Origin: Petropleomorpha daqingensis
Lineage (GTDB): Bacteria; Actinomycetota; Actinomycetes; Mycobacteriales; Geodermatophilaceae
Assembly (NCBI RefSeq): GCF_013408985.1
Contig: NZ_JACBZT010000001.1
Span: 682,001-746,000, forward strand
Reading direction: 5' to 3'
DNA length: 64,000 nt
Part shown: positions 22,070-30,401 of the stretch, piece by piece
Layout: the number at the start of each line of letters is the position of its first letter
Numbering within the stretch: the first letter of the stretch is position 1
The notes under the pieces: generated by a model
The model's input: the letters and a program-made list of their open reading frames with translations, nothing else
Databases searched by the model: none
Told to the model about the DNA's origin: nothing
Program-made: the position numbers and the translations under genes

Positions 22070-24790
22070 TCACCTCGGCCGGTGCCCGCTGAACTCGACC
22101 ACCTGCTGGAAGGTCGGGCGGTTCTGCCAGTCGATCGGCCGGACACCGACCACCCCGGCGGCCACGTGCCGGATGTCGTCGGTGTGCTTGTCGTAGGTGA
22201 GCCGGTCCACCGAGGAGACGCCCTGCGCGGCGAGCACGCCGTCGACGGCACGACCCAGGGAGGCCCGCAGGTCGCTCCGGCACCGGTCGAGCGAGCCACC
22301 GCCGCAGTAGTTCCGCGACCAGCCCGCGGGGGCGTCCTGGCCGGTCAGCCCGGCGAGGTCCTCGACCACGTAGCCGTACCAGGCCACGCCGTTCCACGAC
22401 GAGCCCAGGCCCTGGCGCGGGTGGTCGTCCAGCCGCTGCGGCAGCTGGTCGACCAGGTCGCCGAGGGTGCCGCGCAGCAGGTCCTTCGCCACGCCGTCGC
22501 CGCCCGACTCCCACCAGGCGTCGAACAGCGCGATCGCTGCCTGGTCCTCGTAGGAACCGTCCCGGTCCTGGTCGATGCGGTGCGCGCCGCGGTCGAGCCA
22601 GCCGCGCAGCAGCGCCGTCGCGTCGGCCAGCGCCGGGTCGTCGCCGATCACGTCGAGCAGGTAGGGCAGCGTGTAGAACGCCCGGGAGTCGACGGTCGCC
22701 GCGCCCTGGACGGCGCTCACCAGGCTCGCCGTCGTCACCCCGCCCTGGCCGACCTCGTCGGCGACCCGGTCGGAGATCGCCAGGCTGCGGTGCACCGGGC
22801 CGTACCCCCACTGGTCGTCGGCCGCGGCCCACTGCGGCGCGGGCTTGTTGTTCCACGACACCAGGTAGCCCGACGGCGGGTTCACCTGCTGCGGGTGCTC
22901 GTCGGCGGAGAGCCAGCCCTGCCAGTCGTAGGCGGCGTCGCCCCAGCGCGGCAGGCTCGGGTCGACGCCGTCCGCGCGGTGCGGCAGCAGGCCGGAGGAG
23001 AAGTACGCGATGTCGCGGTCGTCGGCGTAGAACCAGTTGAACGTGTAGTCGATCGCCGAGACGGCGGTGGCGAAGCTCGCGGCGTCCTTGGTGTGGTCGG
23101 GGTTGCCCAGCCGCTCGAAGCCGACGACGGAGTCCAGCTCCCGGCCGTAGGTGCTGCGCTGCAGCACGATCGCCACCGGCTCGCCGTGCACCGTCGTCCG
23201 CAGCTGGACGATCCCGTGGGCGGTGCGCAGGACCAGGAACCGGTACGTCTGCGGGGCGCCGGGCGCGGCCGCGTTCGGCAGCGCCGTCTCCTCGTGCACG
23301 TCGCGGTCCATGGACACGCAGCGGCCGTCGGCGAGGTAGCCCTCGGAGTCGACGGTCGCCGTCCCGCCGTCCGGGTCGCACAGCCGCTCGACGACGGTGT
23401 CGACGTTGTCGCTGCCGGCGCTCGTGGCCGACCACGCGTAGTCCGTGCCGCGGCCGAGCTCGACGACCAGGTTGGTCGCCGCGAAGGAGACCCCGCGCGC
23501 CCGGATGCCCGGGGCGACGACGGCCTGCTCGGTGAGCAGCTGCGGCGCGTAGTAGCCGGTCTGCGGGCCGAAGACGGCGACCGGGTGACCGTCGGCGGAG
23601 TGCGCGGCGGAGACGAGCGCGGCGTTGCTCATGCCGTCGGCCATCGCGCCGAGGTCGATCGGCCCGTTCGGCCCGGCGAGGGTGAACGGCGAGGCGTCCG
23701 GGCCCATCCGGCCGTCGAGCGAGCCTTCAGTGGGCAGCGGCACGGAGCCGCCGCCGGCGTCGGAGCCGGTGCCCGGGGCGGTCGGCCCGTCGAGGTCGGG
23801 CAGCGCGACGCCCGGCAGCGTCGGGTCGACCGGACCGCCCCCGTACGGCGCCGGGGTGCTCGCCGTCGTCGGGGCGCCCGGGTCGTCGGCGAAGCGCAGG
23901 TCGTCGAAGACCTTCCTGCCCTCGTCGTCCCCGAGCTGGGCCTGCAGCTGCTGCAGCCAGCGGGCGTTCGCGAACTCCGCTCCCCCGCCCTTGCCGAAGA
24001 TGCCGCCGACCAGCGACGCGACCCGGACGACGTCCGCGCGGGTCCACGGCTGCGGCACCTTCTGCAGCGCGGCGTACTCCGCCGGGCAGTGCGGACCGGC
24101 GACGACGGCCGGGCAGAGCTGCTGCTGCGCGGCGTTGATGCCCGCGATGAACGCGTCCAGCGAGTCGAGCAGCCGCTGCCCCTCGGCGCCGTAGCGGGAG
24201 GCGGTCTCCTCGACCTGCTGCTCGGCCTCCTCGTCGGTGTAGAACGCCGAGCGCAGCTGCTCCTGGTCCATCTCGACGTTCGCCGGGTCGGGGCCGAGGA
24301 ACTCTGCCGCCCGCGCGGCGCCGGCGTGCCGGAGCACGTCCATCAGGAACATCCGGTCGAGGGTGCCGGACCAGCCCGAGCCCCATGCGGCGTCCTCGCG
24401 GGTCGCGCCCTCGATGTACGGCACGCCGTAGGAGTCCCACCGCACGGTGACGCCGTCGTGCGGGTGCGCGACCCGCACCGCCTCGGCGTCGGTGATCGTG
24501 AGCGGGGCGTCCTTGTAGTAGTCCGAGAGGTCCGCGCCGGTCAGGCTGCCGAGGTCGGCGTGGTTGAGCGCGTCGTACATCTCCAGCTGGTCGGCGAAGT
24601 TCTCCGGCGTCGTCCCGCCCACCTCGGCGCCCACGGCATCGAGGACGTCGATCGAGCCGGACTGGCCCGGCGGCAGGATGTTGCGGACGCCGGGGAAGTC
24701 CCCGGGATCGCCCGCCGCGGCGGGCACGGCCGGGGCGATCAGCCCGGCGACGACGAGTGCTCCGGTGACCAGGGCCGGGACGACGCGCAC
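22070..24790 (-). CDS. Secreted penicillin-acylase family hydrolase
   Basis: N-terminal nucleophile hydrolase of 906 aa. A Sec signal peptide (to about residue 26, ending PAAAG) is followed by the alpha-chain, a Gly/Pro-rich spacer (about 302-385), then the predicted autocatalytic cleavage site before Ser388 in ADGMSNAALVSA; beta-chain blocks include FGPQTGYYAPQ and NLVVELGRGTDYAWSATS. Substrates in this family range from beta-lactams to acyl-homoserine lactones and other N-acyl amides and cannot be read from the sequence. A 16-bp palindrome shared with ccr, hbd and ecm lies 53 bp upstream, which links it to acyl metabolism. Confidence 0.88.
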   Translation of the reverse strand: MRVVPALVTGALVVAGLIAPAVPAAAGDPGDFPGVRNILPPGQSGSIDVLDAVGAEVGGTTPENFADQLEMYDALNHADLGSLTGADLSDYYKDAPLTITDAEAVRVAHPHDGVTVRWDSYGVPYIEGATREDAAWGSGWSGTLDRMFLMDVLRHAGAARAAEFLGPDPANVEMDQEQLRSAFYTDEEAEQQVEETASRYGAEGQRLLDSLDAFIAGINAAQQQLCPAVVAGPHCPAEYAALQKVPQPWTRADVVRVASLVGGIFGKGGGAEFANARWLQQLQAQLGDDEGRKVFDDLRFADDPGAPTTASTPAPYGGGPVDPTLPGVALPDLDGPTAPGTGSDAGGGSVPLPTEGSLDGRMGPDASPFTLAGPNGPIDLGAMADGMSNAALVSAAHSADGHPVAVFGPQTGYYAPQLLTEQAVVAPGIRARGVSFAATNLVVELGRGTDYAWSATSAGSDNVDTVVERLCDPDGGTATVDSEGYLADGRCVSMDRDVHEETALPNAAAPGAPQTYRFLVLRTAHGIVQLRTTVHGEPVAIVLQRSTYGRELDSVVGFERLGNPDHTKDAASFATAVSAIDYTFNWFYADDRDIAYFSSGLLPHRADGVDPSLPRWGDAAYDWQGWLSADEHPQQVNPPSGYLVSWNNKPAPQWAAADDQWGYGPVHRSLAISDRVADEVGQGGVTTASLVSAVQGAATVDSRAFYTLPYLLDVIGDDPALADATALLRGWLDRGAHRIDQDRDGSYEDQAAIALFDAWWESGGDGVAKDLLRGTLGDLVDQLPQRLDDHPRQGLGSSWNGVAWYGYVVEDLAGLTGQDAPAGWSRNYCGGGSLDRCRSDLRASLGRAVDGVLAAQGVSSVDRLTYDKHTDDIRHVAAGVVGVRPIDWQNRPTFQQVVEFSGHRPR

Positions 24791-24843
24791 GCGAACCTCC
24801 GAGCTGGGGGAGTTTGCCGTACCAACGACGGGCCCCCGCCCGG

Positions 24844-24859
24844 GTTACGCGCCAGTAAC
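24844..24859. promoter_or_regulatory. Acyl-CoA regulon palindrome, site 1
   Basis: GTTAC-GCGCCA-GTAAC, a perfect 5-6-5 palindrome between the icmA stop and the penicillin-acylase start. The same motif lies at 32225, 38483 and 47441. It is a candidate operator for the acylase gene. Confidence 0.6.
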
Positions 24860-24867
24860 AAGAGCGC

Positions 24868-26547
24868 TCAGAAGCGCGCGGGCTCCGTGTAGCTGCCCCA
24901 CTCGGCGCGCAGCGCGTCGCAGATCTCGCCGAGCGTCGCCTCGGCACGGACCGCGTCCAGCATGGCCGGGACCATGTTCTCCTCGGTCCGGCCGACCTCG
25001 ACCATGCGGGCGACCGCCCGGCGGGCGGCCTCGTCGTCCCGGTTCCGGCGGCGGGCCGCCAGCTCGGCCTTCTGGTCCTTCTCGACCTGGTGGCTGACCC
25101 GCAGGATGTCCAGCTTGTCGTGCGCGTCGACCGAGCCGGCCAGGGTGTTGACGCCGACGACCTTCTTGTCGCCCTTCTCCAGGGCGCGCTGGTAGACGAA
25201 CGCCGCCTCGGCGATCTCGCCGGTGAACCAGCCCTCCTCGATGCCGCGCAGGATGCCCGAGGTCATCGTGCCGTCGGAGCCCATGTCCTTGATGCGGGCG
25301 AAGATCTCCTCGGCCTGCCGCTCGATGTCGTCGGTGAGGGCCTCGACGTACCAGGAGCCGCCGAGCGGGTCGGCGACGTTCATGACGCCGGTCTCCTCCA
25401 TGATCACCTGCTGGGTGCGCAGGGCGATCTGGGCGGCCTTGGCGCTGGGCAGGGCCAGCACCTCGTCGAGGGCGTTGGTGTGCAGCGACTGGGTGCCACC
25501 GAGGACGGCGGAGAGGGCCTCGAGCGCCGTCCGGACGATGTTGTTGTCCGGTTGCTGGGCGGTGAGGCTCACCCCGGCGGTCTGGGTGTGGAACCGCAGC
25601 TGCTGCGCCTTGTCCGTCTTCGCGCCGTAGACGTCGCGCAGCCAACGGGCCCAGATCCGGCGGGCGGCGCGGAACTTCGCGATCTCCTCGAAGAAGTCGA
25701 CGTGCGCGTCGAAGAAGAACGACAGGCCGGGTGCGAACTGCTCGATGTCCAGGCCGCGGGACAGGCCCAGCTCCACGTAGGCGAAGCCGTCGGCGAGCGT
25801 GTAGGCCAGCTCCTGCGCGGCGGTCGAGCCGGCCTCGCGGATGTGGTAGCCCGAGACCGAGATGGGCTTGTAGGCCGGGATCTTCTCGGCGCAGTACTCC
25901 ATGAGGTCGCCGATGAGGCGCAGATGCGGCTCGGGGGCGAACAGCCACTCCTTCTGCGCGATGTACTCCTTGAAGATGTCGGTCTGCAGGGTGCCGTTGA
26001 GCTTCCCGAGATCGACGCCCTGCCGTTCGGCGGCGACGAGGTACATGCAGAACACCGGGACGGCGGGGCCGCTGATCGTCATCGAGGTGGTCGTGGCGGC
26101 GAGGTCGATGTCGTCGAAGAGGACGTCCATGTCGGCGGCCGAGTCGATGGCGACGCCGCAGTGACCGACCTCGCCGAGGCTGCGCGGGTCGTCGGAGTCG
26201 CGGCCCATGAGCGTGGGCATGTCGAAGGCGACCGACAGACCGCCGCCGCCCTCCTTGAGGATCATCTTGTAGCGCTCGTTGGTCTGCTGGGCGTTGCCGA
26301 AGCCGGCGAACTGCCGGATCGTCCACGCCCGGCCCCGGTAGCCGGTGGCGTGCAGGCCCCGGGTGAAGGGGAACTCACCGGGGTAGCCGATGCGCTCGAA
26401 GCCGGGGACGGACGCCTCGTCGGCCGGGCCGTACACCGGGTCGACCTCCACGCCGGAGAGCGTGGTGAAGTCCGCGTCGCGAACCCTGCCCGCCTCCAGG
26501 GCCGCGTCGTACCGCTGCTGCCACCGCTGCCGGGCGTCGTCCGTCAT
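24868..26547 (-). CDS. icmA: Isobutyryl-CoA mutase large subunit IcmA
   Basis: Acyl-CoA mutase large subunit of 559 aa that lacks the C-terminal B12 domain, so it needs a separate small subunit (IcmB), which is not in the window. Substrate-determining residues match isobutyryl-CoA mutase: Phe80 in TIRQF and Gln198 in EYIAQKEW, where methylmalonyl-CoA mutase has Tyr and Arg. It would interconvert isobutyryl-CoA and butyryl-CoA, linking valine breakdown to the C4 and ethylmalonyl-CoA genes here. The ATG at 26547 is 6 nt behind a TACTAT -10 box, so it is probably leaderless; the frame upstream only overlaps marR. MeaB and the PduO transferase are likely partners. Confidence 0.9.
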   Translation of the reverse strand: MTDDARQRWQQRYDAALEAGRVRDADFTTLSGVEVDPVYGPADEASVPGFERIGYPGEFPFTRGLHATGYRGRAWTIRQFAGFGNAQQTNERYKMILKEGGGGLSVAFDMPTLMGRDSDDPRSLGEVGHCGVAIDSAADMDVLFDDIDLAATTTSMTISGPAVPVFCMYLVAAERQGVDLGKLNGTLQTDIFKEYIAQKEWLFAPEPHLRLIGDLMEYCAEKIPAYKPISVSGYHIREAGSTAAQELAYTLADGFAYVELGLSRGLDIEQFAPGLSFFFDAHVDFFEEIAKFRAARRIWARWLRDVYGAKTDKAQQLRFHTQTAGVSLTAQQPDNNIVRTALEALSAVLGGTQSLHTNALDEVLALPSAKAAQIALRTQQVIMEETGVMNVADPLGGSWYVEALTDDIERQAEEIFARIKDMGSDGTMTSGILRGIEEGWFTGEIAEAAFVYQRALEKGDKKVVGVNTLAGSVDAHDKLDILRVSHQVEKDQKAELAARRRNRDDEAARRAVARMVEVGRTEENMVPAMLDAVRAEATLGEICDALRAEWGSYTEPARF

Positions 26548-26553
26548 GTCCAG

Positions 26554-26592
26554 ATAGTAGGACGTCCGAATAAAATCTGCTAGGACGTCCGA
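26554..26592 (-). promoter_or_regulatory. icmA promoter with two GGACGTCC operator candidates
   Basis: On the minus strand a TACTAT -10 box (26554-26559) lies 6 nt before the icmA ATG. Directly upstream are two copies of the 12-mer TAGGACGTCCGA (26558-26569 and 26581-26592), 23 bp apart, each holding the perfect palindrome GGACGTCC. One abuts the -10 box and the other falls at the -35 region and the marR stop codon. The AT-rich spacer AATAAAATCT is unusual here. MarR is the obvious candidate ligand. Confidence 0.6.
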
Positions 26593-27113
26593 GTATCTGC
26601 CGGTTCCGTCTCGGCGACGTCGCCGGCGCCCAGCCGGACCCGGCGGAGGATGTCGAACAGGCTGTCCATCTCGGCGTCGGGCAGGTCGCCGAGGCCGAAG
26701 TCGAGCTTGGTCAGCTCCGCGGTCGCCACATCGACGACGGCCCGCCCGCTCTCGGTGATGCCGGCCAGCACGCCGCGACCGTCGGCCGGGTTGGGCGAGC
26801 GCTCGACGTAGCCGGCCGCGACCAGCCGGTCGATGGCGTTCGTGACGCTCGTCGGGTGCACCATCAGCCGGCTGCCGATCACCTTGAGCGGCAGCTGCCC
26901 CGTGCGGCTGAAGGTGAGCAGCACGAGGACCTCGTACCGGGCGAAGGTCAGCTCGTGCGGCCTGAGCACCTCGTCGAAGCGGGCCAGCAGGATCTGCTGC
27001 ACGCGGAACACCGACGTCGCCGCCCGCATCGACGCCGCCGGGCCGAAACGCTTCTCCCACGTCTCCCCGGCCCGTTCGATCGGGTCGAACGGCAGCCCCA
27101 GCGCACGGACCAT
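26580..27113 (-). CDS. MarR family transcriptional regulator
   Basis: Winged-helix regulator of 177 aa. The recognition region LTFARYEVLVLLTFS...LKVIGSRLMVHPTSVTNAIDRLVAAGYVERSP and the wing PADGRGVLAGITESGR are typical of MarR. The start ATG at 27113 follows a TAGCGT -10 box at 7 nt, suggesting a leaderless transcript. It lies directly upstream of icmA on the same strand with 32 bp between them, and two GGACGTCC palindromes occupy that gap. It probably controls icmA; the effector may be an acyl-CoA or a branched-chain acid, which is inference. Confidence 0.9.
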   Translation of the reverse strand: MVRALGLPFDPIERAGETWEKRFGPAASMRAATSVFRVQQILLARFDEVLRPHELTFARYEVLVLLTFSRTGQLPLKVIGSRLMVHPTSVTNAIDRLVAAGYVERSPNPADGRGVLAGITESGRAVVDVATAELTKLDFGLGDLPDAEMDSLFDILRRVRLGAGDVAETEPADTRTS

Positions 27114-27268
27114 GACGGAAACGCTACCGGCCGGTCACTTCCACGGCCGCGCGGTTCACCCGGACAGAGGGGTCGTACGACCAAGGTCCGATGGTGCGCG
27201 CGACCGCCGTCCGCCGAGAGTCGCACCAGTTCCCCCGCGGAGACGGGGGCCCGGCCCAGGAGGCTCCC

Positions 27269-27763
27269 ATGAGGATCCGATCCACGCTCGGCACGCTGGC
27301 CGTCACGCTGGCGACCGCCGTCCTGTTCGCCTCGCCCGCCATGGCGAAGGGCGGTGGCGGTGGCGGTGGCGGGGGCGGGGGCGGGGGCGGCACCACGGTC
27401 GTCGCTGCTCCCTGCGCGACCGTGAACGCGTGGGACCCGGCCGTCGTGACGGTCAACGGTCAGCCCGTCGTCGTCGTGCACGTCGGCGTCTTCAGCAGCT
27501 GCCTCGACGAGGGCCGCGGGGCGCAGCCGCCGCTCGCGGTGGCCATGACCGCCACCGACTCCGCCACCGGGGCGTGGCTGTCCGCCGACGTGAAGATGGG
27601 CGGCGTCGGACAGAGCACCTTCGACTTCTCCGTCGGCACGCTCACCGCGACCCCGCCGGCGCGGACGATGACCCTCACCGTGACCCGGTCGAACGGTCAG
27701 CTGCAGTACAGCAGGTCGATGACGCTCGCCGAGATCTACCAGGCAGCCCAGGCCGCCGCCTGA
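27269..27763 (+). CDS. Secreted small protein with polyglycine tract
   Basis: 164 aa. A Sec signal peptide ends at ASPAMA, and the mature protein begins with Lys followed by 14 consecutive Gly, then a domain of about 130 residues rich in Val/Thr with two Cys (APCATVNAW and FSSCLDEG) that may form a disulphide. I do not recognise the family. The start at 27269 has a strong AGGAGG 5 nt upstream; a longer frame adds 26 residues without signal character. The gene is divergent from marR and convergent with the FAD oxidoreductase gene. Confidence 0.8.
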   Translation: MRIRSTLGTLAVTLATAVLFASPAMAKGGGGGGGGGGGGGGTTVVAAPCATVNAWDPAVVTVNGQPVVVVHVGVFSSCLDEGRGAQPPLAVAMTATDSATGAWLSADVKMGGVGQSTFDFSVGTLTATPPARTMTLTVTRSNGQLQYSRSMTLAEIYQAAQAAA

Positions 27764-27792
27764 GATCCGGGCCCTGCTGGTCACCCCCCTAG

Positions 27793-27864
27793 GCCGAGTG
27801 AGCAGTTGTGGTCGGCGACACGCACCGACACGCCCTGCTGGGCGACCACAACTGCTCACTCGGC
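27793..27864. terminator. 22-bp perfect inverted repeat between convergent genes
   Basis: The arms 27793-27814 and 27843-27864 (beginning GCCGAGTGAGCAGTTGTGGT) are exact inverted copies around a 28-nt spacer. The arms are less GC-rich than the surroundings. It lies between convergent stops and probably acts as a bidirectional terminator, though the perfection and length suggest a repeat element. Confidence 0.6.
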
Positions 27865-27871
27865 GGCGGAA

Positions 27872-29341
27872 TCAGCGCACGGGCGGCTTGAGCGGGGGCG
27901 CCTCGCGGACGCCGAAGACCTCCCGCAGGGCCACCCGCGCGGCGTTGTCACCGCACGCGCCGTGCACCGCCGGCCCCGGCGGGGTGGCGGCCGAGGCGAG
28001 GTAGACCCCGCGCACCGGCGTCTTGTAGGTGTTCCACCGCGGCACGGGGCGGGCGAGCATCTGCCGGAGGGTCGCCTGGCCGTTGGAGATGTCCCCGCCC
28101 AGGTAGCTGGGGTTCCACTGCTCCATCTGGACGGCGGTCTTCGTGGCCCGCTCGACGACGGTGTCGCGGAAGCCGGGCGCGAAGCGCTCCACCTGGTTCT
28201 CGATCGCCTCGGTCATGTCGGCGTCCGAGCCGTGCGGCACGTGCACGTAGGCCCAGAAGACGTGCCCGCCGTCCGGCGCCCGGGACGGGTCGGCGACCGT
28301 GGGCTGCACCGCCAGCACGTACGGCTTGTCGGTGAGCCGGCCCTGGTTCGGCGCCGCCTCCCCGGCGATCGTCTCGTCCAGCGTCCCGGCGACGTGGATC
28401 GTGCCGGCCCGGCACACGTCGGGATTGGCCCACGGGACGGGCTCGGACAGAATCCAGTCGATCTTGAAGACGCCGGCGCCGTGGCGGTAGCGGGAGATCC
28501 AGCGACGGTAACCCTCGTTCACCCGGTCGCCGGCCATGTCGAGGAAGGCCTCGGGGGTGGTGTCGAGCAGCACCGCCGGCACGCCCTCGAACTCGCGCAG
28601 GTCGGTGACCAGGTGCCCGGTCACGACCTCGCCGCCCTGCTCCTCCAGCGCGGTCACCATCGCATCGGCGAGCTGCTGCGACCCGCCCTCGATCAGCGGC
28701 CAGCCGACGTGGTGGGCCAGCATCGTCAGCAGCATCCCGAGCGCCGCGGTCAGCGGCTGGGTCAGGTCGAGCATCCCGTGCGCCGCCGCCCCGGCGAGCA
28801 GCGCCCGCGCCTCCTCGGTCTGGAAGTGGTGGTGGGCCAGCCAGCGCACGTTCGGCAGCCCGTTGAACCCGAACTTCGTGATCTCGACGGGGCTGCGCAG
28901 CGGCAGCCCCCGCAGCGCGCTGGTCAGGAAGAAGTCGACGACGTCGGTGCCGTGCTCGACGAGCGGGCCGAACAGCTTCCGGTAGCTGTCGGCGTCGCGC
29001 CCCAGCCCGGCAGCCGTGTCCTCCAGCGAGCGGTGCGACACCGCGGCCCGGCCGCCGTCGAGCGGGTGGGCGTAGTTCAGCTCGGGGAACACCAGCCGCA
29101 CGCCACGGCTCGCGAGGTCGAACTCCCGGAAGAACGGGGCCGCCGCGGCCATCGGCTGCACCGTCGAGCAGACGTCGTGCAGGTAGCCGGGCCGGATGAG
29201 CTCCTCGGTGCGCATGCCGCCGCCGGGGCGCTCCCCCGCGTCGACCACCTGCACCCGCAGCCCCGCGGCGGCGAGCCGCAGCGCCGCGGCCAGGCCGTTC
29301 GGCCCGGCTCCCACGACGACGGCGTCCGGCGAACCGTTCAC
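27872..29341 (-). CDS. FAD-dependent oxidoreductase, CrtI/PYROXD2-like
   Basis: Flavoprotein of 489 aa. The N-terminal dinucleotide-binding motif VVVGAGPNGLAAALRLAAAG and the GG doublet motif (ERPGGGMRTEEL) mark the phytoene-desaturase/amine-oxidase superfamily; the C-terminal block GVYLASAATPPGPAVHGACGDNAARVAL completes the FAD site. It resembles the PYROXD2-like branch rather than true carotenoid desaturases, and no carotenoid genes are nearby. Substrate unknown. meaB lies 37 bp upstream on the same strand, so it may be the last gene of a thl-meaB transcript. Confidence 0.85.
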   Translation of the reverse strand: MNGSPDAVVVGAGPNGLAAALRLAAAGLRVQVVDAGERPGGGMRTEELIRPGYLHDVCSTVQPMAAAAPFFREFDLASRGVRLVFPELNYAHPLDGGRAAVSHRSLEDTAAGLGRDADSYRKLFGPLVEHGTDVVDFFLTSALRGLPLRSPVEITKFGFNGLPNVRWLAHHHFQTEEARALLAGAAAHGMLDLTQPLTAALGMLLTMLAHHVGWPLIEGGSQQLADAMVTALEEQGGEVVTGHLVTDLREFEGVPAVLLDTTPEAFLDMAGDRVNEGYRRWISRYRHGAGVFKIDWILSEPVPWANPDVCRAGTIHVAGTLDETIAGEAAPNQGRLTDKPYVLAVQPTVADPSRAPDGGHVFWAYVHVPHGSDADMTEAIENQVERFAPGFRDTVVERATKTAVQMEQWNPSYLGGDISNGQATLRQMLARPVPRWNTYKTPVRGVYLASAATPPGPAVHGACGDNAARVALREVFGVREAPPLKPPVR

Positions 29342-29378
29342 GGGCGCTCCCTTCCCGAGCGAGGCCGCGGACGAACCT

Positions 29379-30401
29379 CTACAGCTGGCCGACCAGCTCG
29401 TCCGCGGCGGAGAACGGATCGGTCTCCCCCGCCACGACCTTCTCGGCCAGCGTGCTCAGCGCCGCGGAGCCGTGCACGTCGCCCAGGCGCTCGCGCAGCG
29501 TGGCGACGGCGATCGCCTCGATCTCGCGCGCGGCCCGCTCGGTGCGCCGCCGGTGCCCCTCGCCGGAGCTCTCGAGCCACTCGCGGTGCGCCTCGATCTT
29601 CTCCAGCACCTCGTCGATGCCGTTGTCCTTCTCCCGCGCCGCGACGGTCTTCACGATCGGCGGGCGCCAGTGCCCCGGCTCGTCGAAGCGGCCGCCGAGC
29701 GACTGCATGTACCGCAGGTCGCGCACGGTCTGCTGCGCGCCGTCCCGGTCGGCCTTGTTGACGACGAACAGATCGGCGACCTCGAGGATCCCGGCCTTGG
29801 CCGCCTGGATCCCGTCGCCCATGCCCGGCGCCATGAGGACCAGCGTGGTGTCGGCCAGCGAGGCGATCTCGAGCTCCGACTGGCCCACGCCCACGGTCTC
29901 CACCAGGACGACGTCGCAGCCGGCCGCGTCGAGCACGCGCAGCGCCTGCGGCGTCGCCCAGGCCAGGCCGCCGAGGTGCCCGCGGGAGGCCATCGAGCGG
30001 ATGTAGACGCCGCTGTCGCCGGCGTGGTCCTGCATCCGCACCCGGTCGCCGAGCAGCGCGCCGCCGGAGAACGGGGACGACGGGTCGACCGCCAGCACGC
30101 CGACCCGCCTGCCCTGCGCCCGGAACGCCCGTACCAGCGCCGTCGTCGTCGTCGACTTGCCGACACCGGGCGACCCGGTCAGCCCGAGCACCTGCGCCGT
30201 CCCGGTGTGCGGGGCGAGCGCGGCCGCGACCTCCCGCAGGGCGGGGCTGGCGTCCTCGACCAGCGAGATCAGCCGCGCGACGGCGCGGGCGTCGCCGTCC
30301 CGGGCCCGGCCGACCAGGTCGGGGACGTCGACCGTCCGCCGGCCCCGTCGCCCACGGGGGGCGGCGGGTGCCGGGGTCTGGACCGCGGTCCCTTCCGTCA
30401 C
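29379..30401 (-). CDS. meaB: Methylmalonyl-CoA mutase-associated GTPase MeaB
   Basis: G3E-family GTPase of 340 aa that guards and reloads the B12 cofactor of acyl-CoA mutases. Walker [29 protein letters not shown], the Mg-binding block [13 protein letters not shown] and the specificity motif NKAD are all present. Start is GTG at 30399-30401, sharing 4 bp with the thiolase stop (GTGA). The mutases it could serve, IcmA and Ecm, are both encoded in the window, 3 and 15 kb away. Confidence 0.95.
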   Translation of the reverse strand: MTEGTAVQTPAPAAPRGRRGRRTVDVPDLVGRARDGDARAVARLISLVEDASPALREVAAALAPHTGTAQVLGLTGSPGVGKSTTTTALVRAFRAQGRRVGVLAVDPSSPFSGGALLGDRVRMQDHAGDSGVYIRSMASRGHLGGLAWATPQALRVLDAAGCDVVLVETVGVGQSELEIASLADTTLVLMAPGMGDGIQAAKAGILEVADLFVVNKADRDGAQQTVRDLRYMQSLGGRFDEPGHWRPPIVKTVAAREKDNGIDEVLEKIEAHREWLESSGEGHRRRTERAAREIEAIAVATLRERLGDVHGSAALSTLAEKVVAGETDPFSAADELVGQL

